Source: CAZHMN01 sp964533705 (GTDB lineage: Bacteria > Electryoneota > B3-LCP). Taken from it: DNA of 7,155 nucleotides. Made by a program: the position numbers and the translations under genes. Below are positions 1 to 6,503 of this stretch, piece by piece (within the stretch, counting starts at the first letter, position 1; every line of letters starts with the position of its first letter). The notes beneath the pieces were generated by a model. The model did not search any database, had not been told where the DNA came from, and worked only from the letters and a program-made list of their open reading frames with translations. The DNA lies in NCBI GenBank assembly GCA_964533705.1, contig CAZHMN010000116.1, forward strand, positions 1 to 7,155. The letters are read 5' to 3'.

Positions 1-60
1 CGTCGAATATTTCCAGTTTCACGAAACCGGCAACCGGCAACTGAAAGCTGATGGTCGTCG
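1..60 (-). repeat. near-identical patch shared with 4658-4717
   Basis: 59 of 60 bases equal those at 4658-4717 (the difference is C at position 56 against T). Both encode the sorting-domain segment from the Ser-Thr-Thr after PNPFNP to EIFD. The match may continue past the window edge. Confidence 0.9.
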
Positions 61-1642
61 AAGGATTGAAGGGGTTTGGATGAGCCGGGAGTAAAGCGAA
101 CTCCAGGGGAAGGTCCTCTCGCCCGTTCTTAATCCCTACCACAGGAAGACCCTGGCCTTCAAGGTACACCGACATCTGGACGTCGTTGTTATCTATAACC
201 AGATCGTCCGTGTAGAGAATCGAATCTGAAGGTGAGAAAGCCACCCTTACAACGATACTATCTCCCGGAGTGATCAAGCTGTCTTCAGGTACCCAATTAT
301 ATGTAAAGATATCCGGCAGGTTATTGGACATGCCATTGAGAATCAAATCCCCAGCGCCCGCATTATAAATTGTGAAGGATTTTGTACTGCTTTCACCCAC
401 ATATGTATCTGGAAACCACAGCGAATCGGCTGAGAGTGCAATCTGGGGCGAGCTTTGATCGAAGTACAGCGCCCCCATGTCGGCGCGGGTGCTGTCGGGA
501 TCCAGCGGGCTGTTGGGATCCCCGGTATCAATGCAGGGGGAATTTGGTTGCAGGTGAAAGTCGCTGTTGGTAGCATTGACGAACATGGGATCGTCAGAGA
601 TGTCACCGGTGCCAGGCCACCCGTCCTGCACGCAAGAATAAGTAGCGGTAAAAGAACCCGACAGCTCATATACTTGCGCATTGGTTCCCAGACCCGAATT
701 CCCCCATAAAATAAGATTGTTTCCAATTGGTGCTGCGCTGGATTCCAGGTAAATTCCCCCCCCGTATCTGGCGGCTGTATTATAAGCAATTGTCAAGTTT
801 ATGAGAGTCGGAGATGAGTTGTTGCAGCGGATCCCGCCACCTCCACATGAGCCTCACGTGCCCGTCGAAGAGTTATAACTAATTATACATTTTTCGATAA
901 TAGGAGAGGGATTTCCACTGCAGTGAATTCCGCCCGTGGTACTGGCCGTGTTGTGGGTAATTACAGAGTTTGAAAGTTCCATCTGGGATGAAATTACTAC
1001 CATACCGCCACCGGTTCCCGCCGTGTTATAGTTAAAGGTGCTCTGGTTTATAGAGATTGGAGAAAGACTGGCGTACATCCCTCCACCCTGCGACGAAGCG
1101 GAGTTATTCGTTATGGTGCACTCCTCCAGAGTGACTGGAGCGTTATAACAATATATCCCTCCGCCGTACATCGCTGCGCTATTTGAGGTAATTAGACAGT
1201 GGCTGAAAGTCGGGGATGTACTCATACAGAAAATCCCACCGCCGCAGCTAAGCGGCCAATAGGAGAGCGCCTGGCCATATGAAATGCGGGAATAAGCAAG
1301 GTAGCTGTCTGAAGCCCCTTCCCCATTGAAGCGTAAACCGTGCCATCCCTCAGGGTTGGTTTGAGTATCACAGTCGAAGATAATTGAATCTTCTTCGGTA
1401 CCCTCTGCGATCAAAGTGCCAAGAATCTCGAACGGGTACCAGGCTGTAAATTGCAGGTGGGCTCCGGGTTGGATCGTGAGAGTTTCTCCTGACGCGACGA
1501 CGATGGTGCTATCTACGAGATACTCACCGGCTTCCAGTGTTCCAGAAAGAAAACCGGAGAGGTGTGTCTGTGCCTGGGCAGTGGAAACCGTCGCCATTAG
1601 CAGTATCATTGTGATTAGAACTCTCGATTTCATTGATCTCAT
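1..1642 (-). CDS. secreted right-handed beta-helix protein, candidate selenoprotein 2 (C-terminus beyond window)
   Basis: The frame is open from the start to the window edge except for one TGA at 854-856, which I read as selenocysteine at residue 263. Residues 1-25 are a signal peptide ending AQAQ. A hydrophobic/Gly-rich N-terminal region (IQPGAHLQF type) leads into pectate-lyase-like beta-helix coils with repeated GGGI[YFH]C and NC/KC[ITL]I motifs, to about residue 340. The coil after the TGA reads U-GSCGGGGIRC. A PNSPCIDTGDPNSPLDP segment follows, then a ~100-residue ASH/HYDIN-like domain (from IALSADSLWF, about 401-500), then the sorting domain from HPNPFNPSTT. About 30 C-terminal residues lie outside the window. 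The second ATG (1631-1633) is the better start because AAGGGAG abuts the first ATG but sits 9 nt before the second. The export route and beta-helix fold follow from the families; ligand and function are unknown. If the TGA were a true stop, this would be a pseudogene or a 262-residue protein without sorting domain. Confidence 0.85.
457..544 (-). repeat. near-identical patch shared with 5195-5282
   Basis: Of 88 positions, 84 match the segment at 5195-5282. Both encode the PCIDTGDPNSPLDPD-type motif and the following TRADMGALYFDQ in the two beta-helix paralogs. The surrounding sequence is much more diverged, so this is a patch of recent exchange or of strong constraint. Confidence 0.85.
824..840 (-). 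promoter_or_regulatory. SECIS-like hairpin downstream of the TGA (gene 1-1642)
   Basis: On the minus strand GTGGCGG-GAU-CCGCTGC forms a 7-bp stem (five Watson-Crick pairs and two G-U pairs) with a 3-nt GAU loop. The loop begins 20 nt after the TGA and its first base is G, which fits the general bacterial SECIS description: a hairpin inside the coding region with a loop G, some 16-37 nt after UGA. The stem encodes Gly-Gly-Gly-Ile-Arg-Cys, so protein constraint alone could account for part of it. Confidence 0.65.
854..856 (-). other. in-frame TGA, candidate selenocysteine codon (gene 1-1642)
   Basis: The codons read ACG-TGA-GGC-TCA-TGT-GGA on the minus strand, giving T-U-G-S-C-G. The frame stays open for the remaining 853 nt to the window edge and encodes recognisable beta-helix, ASH-like and sorting domains. 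The paralog at 4494-6383 has a TGA at the identical place. Selenocysteine fits best because a Cys follows in U-x-x-C spacing and a SECIS-like hairpin lies just downstream. Insertion of a standard amino acid by readthrough is the alternative. Confidence 0.8.
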
Positions 1643-1649
1643 CTCCCTT
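1643..1649 (-). promoter_or_regulatory. ribosome binding site deciding the start of the gene at 1-1642
   Basis: AAGGGAG directly touches the upstream ATG (1640-1642) with no spacer, but lies 9 nt before the second ATG at 1631-1633. Normal Shine-Dalgarno spacing therefore favours the second ATG, which gives a protein beginning MKSRVL with a clean signal peptide. Confidence 0.6.
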
Positions 1650-1740
1650 ACTGTAAATCTTTGAATCCCTTGCAGTAGAGTAATCTATCCTTTCCAGGCA
1701 TTTGTAGTTGGCAAGGAATCACCTGAATTCTATTAAAAGA

Positions 1741-1781
1741 TGTGGTGTGGAAAACTGTTCGGCATCAGCTTCCACACCACA
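1741..1781 (-). terminator. intrinsic terminator after the YCF48-repeat gene
   Basis: A perfect 12-bp inverted repeat, TGTGGTGTGGAA with TTCCACACCACA, encloses a 17-nt loop whose ends can extend the stem through CTG/CAG. On the minus strand it starts 28 nt after the TGA stop at 1810-1812 and is followed by TCTTTTAATAG, a short T-run. It probably separates the regulator-propeller transcript from the beta-helix gene downstream. I saw no convincing promoter in 1650-1740. Confidence 0.7.
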
Positions 1782-1809
1782 CCTGGTAGATTCCTTTATT
1801 CACTCATTG

Positions 1810-3429
1810 TCATTTCAGCAGCAGTAGTTTGCTCGAACTTTTAAACGTTCCAGCGTCCAGAACGCAGAGGTAAACACCACTGGATAGGTTCGCAGCATTG
1901 AATTCGGCTGAATGCTCCCCTGCTTCCTGGATTCGATCGATCAGAGTCGCGATTAAGCGTCCTTGTAGGTCGTAGATTTTCAATTGCACCTTTGAGACTT
2001 CTGGCAGAGTATAACTGATCCTGGTTTGTGGATTAAACGGATTGGGATAAGCCGCGACAATCCCGAAATGTTCTGGAACTTGCCCCGATTCAAAAGACTC
2101 TCCTTGATCCCAACCATCAAGGTTCCAAGTGAGGTAAACCTCCCCACCGAAATCAACTGCCAGCTTTTCGAAGTCAAAGGTGCTTTCAGCCCAGATGACA
2201 TCGGGATATTCTCCCACGTAAGCGCGATAGGCATATGATCCTGAAGGGGCTCTTTGTGGGACGGTTTGGGTTAATTCCCTTTCGAGTGTGTCATCTACAG
2301 CTAATGACAAGTCCTCGCGTGTAAACAGGGGATATGGAGCCCCAGAGGGGAGAAGAGCATCCGTCCAGGCATCGTAGATCACAGTCGAATCGCTGAGGTT
2401 TGCGATCATCACTTCAAAGTCAAACGATCCACCTGTGGATGGAATCTGGATGGGAGGATTCAGTGGAGTAAGGGATAACTCCAACGGCGATTCTATTCCC
2501 CCGTTGGTGGTATGGACGATAGTTCCACTGGTTCCACAGGCCCATCCCACCAAGTTGTTAACCATACTTACACTACGCATCACGACGGAAGCGGAACCGG
2601 TATATTGTTCGTACCAGTTTTCACCTCCGTCTGTGGAAGCAATTATCACTCCATAACGACCTGTCGCCCAACCGTGATCGGCATCGGAGAAATAAACTTG
2701 ATACAGCCAGGCGTCGGTTCCACTTACGCAGGGATTCCAAGTAGTCCCGCCGTCGGTCGTTTTCAAAATGGTGCCGTAGCCTCCGACAACCCATGCCGTA
2801 TTCTCATCAAGACAGAACACACTTTGCAGGTAGTTTGTCGTCCCCGACACTTGAGGAGTCCAGGTTACACCACCGTCTGTCGTGTTTAGAATGGCACCGT
2901 TTTGACCAACTGTCCATCCCACATTTTCATTGGCGAAGCGTATAGACCAGAGGTTGTCCGTAATACCGGAAGTCTGGATTTCCCAAAGCTCACCTCCATT
3001 TGTTGTATGGAGGATAAAACCTTCCTGACCACACGCCCAACCATTTGCTGAATCAATGAAAAAAACGTAATAGATGTATTGTGTGATTCCACTCGATTGC
3101 GGATTCCACGTATGGCCTCCGTCTGTCGAAGCCAGGATCACTCCGCTCGCGCCGCAGGCCCATCCATAGCTTTCATCCAGAAAATAGGTAGCCATCAGAA
3201 AGCTAGTAATGCCGCTAGGCATTGGCAACCACAACTCACCACCGTTTTCGGTGAGGAGTATGGTTCCGGAAGATCCGACCGACACAGCAGTTTGCTCATT
3301 TAGAGCACATATTCCGTACAGGCCCGTCGTCCCCCCGCTGTTTTGGGTTTCCCAACCGCCCATCGCGGCGAGGGGAATCAACACTAACAGCGTCATGGCG
3401 ACGTATAAGGTTTTCATTCTGACTTTCAT
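1810..3429 (-). CDS. secreted YCF48/BNR-type beta-propeller protein with C-terminal sorting domain
   Basis: This 539-residue protein starts at ATG 3427-3429, preceded by GGAGGTG with 6 nt between GGAGG and the start. Residues 1-23 form a signal peptide (hydrophobic core LYVAMTLLVLIPLAAM). Residues ~25-315 hold seven repeats of about 42 residues with the pattern SG(I/T)...GW(A/T)CG..G.I..TTDGG.TW, typical of YCF48/photosystem II assembly factor-like and BNR propellers, so one seven-bladed propeller is expected. Residues ~316-425 (from LELSLTPLNPP to FDFEKL) match a domain in the beta-helix protein at 4494-6383. Residues ~456-539 are the FlgD-like/type A sorting domain, from YPNPFNPQT to KLLLLK. 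It ends with TGA, then CAA, then another TGA. It lies 28 nt after the TrmB-family gene and is probably in its operon. In this setting the propeller is likely a surface or extracellular adhesion or binding module, not a photosystem factor; the ligand is unknown. Confidence 0.93.
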   Translation of the reverse strand: MKVRMKTLYVAMTLLVLIPLAAMGGWETQNSGGTTGLYGICALNEQTAVSVGSSGTILLTENGGELWLPMPSGITSFLMATYFLDESYGWACGASGVILASTDGGHTWNPQSSGITQYIYYVFFIDSANGWACGQEGFILHTTNGGELWEIQTSGITDNLWSIRFANENVGWTVGQNGAILNTTDGGVTWTPQVSGTTNYLQSVFCLDENTAWVVGGYGTILKTTDGGTTWNPCVSGTDAWLYQVYFSDADHGWATGRYGVIIASTDGGENWYEQYTGSASVVMRSVSMVNNLVGWACGTSGTIVHTTNGGIESPLELSLTPLNPPIQIPSTGGSFDFEVMIANLSDSTVIYDAWTDALLPSGAPYPLFTREDLSLAVDDTLERELTQTVPQRAPSGSYAYRAYVGEYPDVIWAESTFDFEKLAVDFGGEVYLTWNLDGWDQGESFESGQVPEHFGIVAAYPNPFNPQTRISYTLPEVSKVQLKIYDLQGRLIATLIDRIQEAGEHSAEFNAANLSSGVYLCVLDAGTFKSSSKLLLLK

Positions 3430-3457
3430 TGTTCACCTCCATTTTTGCATGCATTTA

Positions 3458-4297
3458 TCATTGACTACTGTGCTCTTTCTGTATTAAAGATTGTAGATTT
3501 GTCGCCTGGTTCCACACGAAATCAAAAAGCGCTCGGTAAGCATCTGCTATCGCTCCTTGCTTCATAATCGTCATAGTTAAATCGCGACCTAATACAAACG
3601 GATCCTCCTGGGCCACAAGAACTTCCTTCGCATCGAATATCATCATCTTCAAAGGCAGGTGGTCAGCAATCCGTACCTGGACACCACCGGCAACCAACCG
3701 TTCCAGCCCAGGCAAGAGCCATTCCTCGTTTTCACCATTCAACTGATACACCCACCTTGAGACCCCACCTCGTGCGATGAATTGTTCAATCGCTCCTCCC
3801 TGCTCTTCTATCTTTTCAGCGGTATCGCAAGTATATGGAGGCCGCCCGAATCCGAGGATTTCACTTTTTGAATTGTTGAGCAATTGCAGGTAGTGATGAT
3901 GGATGCTTTCTTTTCCATGTAGAATTTCGACAAATTCCGCGGGCTCTGATCTATCAGCCGAGCTATTGTAAACTGCCAATAATTCCTCTTTCAATTTATA
4001 AGTGTCTTCAAGATGCATTTCCAATTTCTTAATTATGGGGATCAGAACTGCCTCGGGATTCAGCGCTTCGAAGTAGCGCTTGGTGCCCACTTTCCTCTTT
4101 CTGCAGTAGCCCATCTCCACCAACTGCCGAACGATTTCGTAGACCTTGGTTTGCGGCACCCCGGAAGATCTTTGAAGATCGGCGATCGTTGTGTTCTTCT
4201 GAGTGAGCAAAGCCAGATAAACCTTAGCTTGACGTTCGCTCAATCCCAAGTCAACAAGCCGTCCTAGAAAATGTGTTCTACTCAAATGCCAGCCCAT
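3458..4297 (-). CDS. TrmB-family winged-helix transcriptional regulator
   Basis: This 279-residue cytoplasmic protein has no signal peptide. Residues ~12-80 are a TrmB-type winged helix-turn-helix: LGLSERQAKVYLALL, then IADLQRSSGVPQTKVYEIVRQL as the HTH, and a wing around RKVGTKRYFEALNP. A short helical linker (IIKKLEMHLEDTYKLKEEL) may be a dimerising coiled coil. Residues ~105-275 resemble the effector domain of TrmB proteins, a phospholipase D-like fold without catalytic HKD motifs; the LPLKMMIFD stretch is typical. TrmB proteins are mostly sugar-responsive repressors or activators in archaea and also occur in bacteria; the effector here cannot be read. The stop is TGA followed at once by TAA. 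Its own ribosome binding site is weak (GGCGGA 8 nt upstream). A near-consensus promoter and an inverted repeat lie upstream, so autoregulation is plausible. The secreted propeller gene 28 nt downstream is the likeliest target. Confidence 0.9.
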   Translation of the reverse strand: MGWHLSRTHFLGRLVDLGLSERQAKVYLALLTQKNTTIADLQRSSGVPQTKVYEIVRQLVEMGYCRKRKVGTKRYFEALNPEAVLIPIIKKLEMHLEDTYKLKEELLAVYNSSADRSEPAEFVEILHGKESIHHHYLQLLNNSKSEILGFGRPPYTCDTAEKIEEQGGAIEQFIARGGVSRWVYQLNGENEEWLLPGLERLVAGGVQVRIADHLPLKMMIFDAKEVLVAQEDPFVLGRDLTMTIMKQGAIADAYRALFDFVWNQATNLQSLIQKEHSSQ

Positions 4298-4327
4298 GAT
4301 CTGAATCCGCCAGCGACTTTATAACTT

Positions 4328-4345
4328 TTACCCTATGGGGGGTAA
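4328..4345. promoter_or_regulatory. inverted repeat, candidate operator for the TrmB-family regulator
   Basis: TTACCC-TATGGG-GGGTAA is a perfect 6-bp inverted repeat with a 6-nt spacer. It begins just downstream of the predicted transcription start of the promoter at 4355-4383 and 30 nt before the regulator's ATG. That position suits autorepression by the dimeric regulator. No second copy was noticed in the window. Confidence 0.45.
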
Positions 4346-4354
4346 TTTTCCATT

Positions 4355-4383
4355 AATATAACAAAATTATCCTCGAAAGTCAA
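4355..4383 (-). promoter_or_regulatory. sigma-70-like promoter of the TrmB-family gene
   Basis: Reading the minus strand: -35 TTGACT (4378-4383), a 17-nt spacer, and -10 TATATT (4355-4360), each 5 of 6 to consensus. AT-rich sequence lies upstream (A-run at 4386-4392 region). The start site would be near 4348, leaving a leader of about 50 nt. This is the best promoter match I found in the window. Confidence 0.65.
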
Positions 4384-4493
4384 GTGTTTTTTTGCTTCAC
4401 ACTAAAATATTTTATTGTTGATTTATAAAGTAAAATCCATATACTTGATATTTTTAGAGGATAAACGACAGATTCAAAGCTTGTTTCTGGCGA

Positions 4494-6383
4494 CTATTTG
4501 ATCAGCATCAACTTCTGCGTCTGCTTGAAGTCACCGGCTGTCAGGCGGGCGAAGTAGACGCCAGAGGGGAGATGAGAACCATCGAAGGTGATTTCGTGGT
4601 GGCCGGGGGGATACCAACGGGTCGGTTCAAGACCGACCCCTACGCGACAGCCATTGACGTCGAATATTTCCAGTTTCACGAAACCGGCAACCGGCAACTG
4701 AAAGCTGATGGTTGTCGAGGGGTTGAAGGGATTGGGGTGAGCGGAGAGGGATAAAGCAGTGGGAATTCCGACCTCAGTAACGGTCTGCCAGAGAGCGAAG
4801 GAATCGCCGGTGTTTTCCCACTGAGGAACCATGGGACCTATGCCTGTTTCGAGTTTCTCAAAGGGAAAACTATCGCTGTCCCAGACGTCATCGGGGTAAT
4901 CACCCACATAGCCGGTGTAAGCGTAGGTTCCCGCCGGAGCGCCAGCCGGAATCGCCTGGGTTCGATCTCTGTTGATAGAAACACCACTCGGCAAAGTAAG
5001 ATTAATCGGCCCCAGAACCGGGCCAAACTGCGAACCGTTAGGTAGCATAGCCATGATCCAGGCGTCGAACGTCTGGGAGGAGGGATCAGCGTTGTCAAGC
5101 GCCACATTAAAATCGAAACTGCCACCGGACGCAGGGATAGTGATGGGAGGATTATAAGGCGTCAAAGTAATGGCTAAAGGGGAAACCGCACCCTGATCGA
5201 AGTACAACGCCCCCATGTCAGCGCGGGTGTTGTCGGGATCCAGCGGGCTGTTGGGATCACCGGTATCAATGCAGGGGGAATTCTGCTGAAGGTTATAATC
5301 ATCTCCCACCAGGTTGACGAACAGGGGATCAGCGGTGATGTTGCCTATTCCAGATAGGGCTTCAGAGCAACAGGAATAAGAAAAATCAACGTTACCGGCG
5401 CATTGGGGCATATAAGTTGACTGATTGAAATAAACGATATTGTTCACACCGCTAGTGGAACCGCCGCTATTGGAGTAAATTCCAGCGCCAATCCCGGAAG
5501 CGCCGTCCGTGCAGACGTTTTCCACGACTGTGTTATTATTAATTATCGGGGCACAATCATAGACGAAAATGCCCGCTCCTCGGCGCACGGCCACGTTGCC
5601 GTAGATCAGGTTATGATGGATGAGGGCGTCGGTGTTTTCGCAGCGGATCCCGCTGCCTCCGCAGCTCCCTCAAGCGGCAGAGGATATGGCCGTATTGTAG
5701 GCGACAATGCAGTTTCTCACCTCGGCATCTTCGTTCGTATAAATATGAATACCGGCCACCTGATCGGCCGTATTGTTCATAATAACGCAATCGGAAACAA
5801 CAATGGAGGAATAAACCGAATAGATAGCTCCGCCTTCAGCGATGGCGTAGCAGTCTGTAATTGTGCACTCCGACACGGTTGCCGTTGATCCGATCACGTA
5901 TATTCCCGCCCCGAAAAGCGCCCGGCAGTTCGTTATCGTGCTATTGGCGATGGTTACGCCCGCATCATAGCAAAAGATGCCACCCCCCCAGCAGTCCGGG
6001 AAGTCCGGGTTATCGGCGTAATCAATGCGACAGTAAATTATGGTGTTTTCCGTTGATGCACCGGGTTGGATGCGGATGCCGCCGTGTTTGTATTCCTCGA
6101 TGGGATACTGCCTCAGGAATTTTATCGAATCGCTCTCCGTTCCCTCGGCGTTTAGCTGCCCGTAAACGTTAAAGGCGTAGTGCCCCGAAAACAGAAGGGT
6201 CGTACCGGGTTGGATGACGAGTGTTTCCCCCTGAGGGATGTTGCAATCTCCGACGACGAGGAATTCTCCCGGGCCCAGCGCGCCGCTAAGATCGCCGCTG
6301 ATGGTTTGCTGTGCCAGAAGCGGCGAATATCCCAGACAGGCGACCAGAAATCCCGCCAAAATCCATTGCCGGATCGTGAGCAT
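4494..6383 (-). CDS. secreted right-handed beta-helix protein, candidate selenoprotein 1
   Basis: Read through the TGA at 5670-5672, this encodes 629 residues with selenocysteine at 238 and ends with TAG. The start at 6381-6383 has AGGAG 6 nt upstream. Residues 1-25 are a signal peptide (core ILAGFLVACLGY, cleavage likely at LLA-QQ). An N-terminal cap (SGDLSGALGPGEFLV...IQPGTTLLFSG) matches the paralog's. Beta-helix coils with GGGIFC, GAGIY and NC/DC-I-I motifs run to about residue 350, with U-GSCGGSGIRC in the middle. A PCIDTGDPNSPLDPDNT motif follows. Residues ~403-512 are the domain also found in the YCF48-repeat protein (LAITLTPYNPP to FPFEKL). Residues ~545-629 form the type A sorting domain, from HPNPFNPSTT to KLMLIK; its variable loop contains a palindrome-encoded GLEPTR segment. 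The many paired Cys suggest disulfide or Cys ladders in an exported protein. The reaction, if any, is unknown. The part after TGA has no ribosome binding site or signal peptide of its own, which argues against two genes. Confidence 0.87.
4619..4639 (-). repeat. palindromic element inside the sorting-domain loop
   Basis: GGGTCGGT-TCAAG-ACCGACCC is a perfect 8-bp inverted repeat with a 5-nt loop, within coding sequence. Read in frame with flanking bases it gives VGVGLEPTRW in the loop between two strands of the sorting domain; the matching place in the YCF48-repeat protein has an unrelated sequence of nearly equal length. It resembles the short GTAGGGG...-type palindromes dispersed in many bacterial genomes, which is a recollection and not a search result. 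Confidence 0.6.
4658..4717 (-). repeat. near-identical patch shared with 1-60
   Basis: 59 of 60 positions are identical to 1-60. It encodes the first strands of the sorting domain (FQLPVAGFVKLEIFD). Similarity falls sharply upstream in the reading direction. Confidence 0.9.
5195..5282 (-). repeat. near-identical patch shared with 457-544
   Basis: 84 of 88 positions are identical to 457-544, covering the TRADMGALYFDQ and PCIDTGDPNSPLDPD coding region. The flanks are far less similar. Confidence 0.85.
5640..5656 (-). promoter_or_regulatory. SECIS-like hairpin downstream of the TGA (gene 4494-6383)
   Basis: GCAGCGG-GAU-CCGCTGC forms a fully Watson-Crick 7-bp stem with loop GAU, at exactly the same distance from the TGA as in the paralog (loop begins 20 nt after it). 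Against the paralog, a U-G pair becomes C-G and a G-U pair becomes A-U, so both changes keep pairing. The second changes the residue from Gly to Ser. Confidence 0.68.
5670..5672 (-). other. in-frame TGA, candidate selenocysteine codon (gene 4494-6383)
   Basis: The codons read GCC-GCT-TGA-GGG-AGC-TGC-GGA, giving A-A-U-G-S-C-G. The frame remains open for a further 391 codons up to TAG at 4494-4496. The Ser is encoded AGC here but TCA in the paralog, so the U-G-S-C motif is kept although the codons differ. Confidence 0.82.
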
Positions 6384-6430
6384 GGTATTCTCCTGGTGGC
6401 TATATGAATCCGCTATGCCCCGGTATAGAC

Positions 6431-6459
6431 AATTTATCTACAAACCCGTCCATTTGCAA
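6431..6459 (-). promoter_or_regulatory. possible promoter of the beta-helix gene at 4494-6383
   Basis: On the minus strand, TTGCAA (6454-6459), 17 nt, then TAAATT (6431-6436), each 4 of 6 to consensus. The predicted start near 6424 leaves a leader of about 40 nt. The match is weak and other assignments are possible. Confidence 0.3.
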
Positions 6460-6503
6460 GTCATTTATTCGAATTTTGGAAATTTTTTGGGCACGGAATA
6501 AGA

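Noticed and set aside
343..789. 148-codon minus-strand reading frame
   Set aside because: It lies in a different frame over the beta-helix and ASH-like domains of the gene at 1-1642, which have clear family motifs. The product is Pro/Thr/Cys-rich shadow sequence.
1810..3429. Photosystem II assembly factor function for the YCF48-repeat protein
   Set aside because: The repeats are a structural propeller type. The signal peptide, adaptor domain and sorting domain point to a surface protein, and nothing photosynthetic is nearby.
4838..5125. 95-codon minus-strand reading frame
   Set aside because: Out-of-frame shadow of the shared ~105-residue module in the gene at 4494-6383; Arg/Leu-rich with no ribosome binding site.
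4494..5594. Separate gene beginning MAVRRGAGIF downstream of the TGA
   Set aside because: The start would be a GTG inside a beta-helix coil, with no ribosome binding site and no signal peptide, yet the product ends in an export sorting domain. It is in the same frame as the upstream half and continues it.
854..5672. TGA reassigned genome-wide to Trp or Gly (codes 4 or 25)
   Set aside because: TGA ends the propeller gene right after the typical KLLLLK terminus (with a second TGA two codons on) and ends the TrmB-family gene immediately before a TAA. Trp is encoded by TGG throughout, and Gly by GGN.
6336..6347. Lipobox-like LVAC in the signal peptide of the gene at 4494-6383
   Set aside because: The hydrophobic stretch continues past the Cys and a signal peptidase I site (LLA-QQ) follows, as in the paralog (AQA-QT). 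A C-terminal sorting domain also makes a lipoprotein less likely.
5613..6501. Several plus-strand reading frames of 75-103 codons
   Set aside because: They are antisense to the beta-helix gene, Arg/Pro/Ser-rich, and without ribosome binding sites or recognisable domains.
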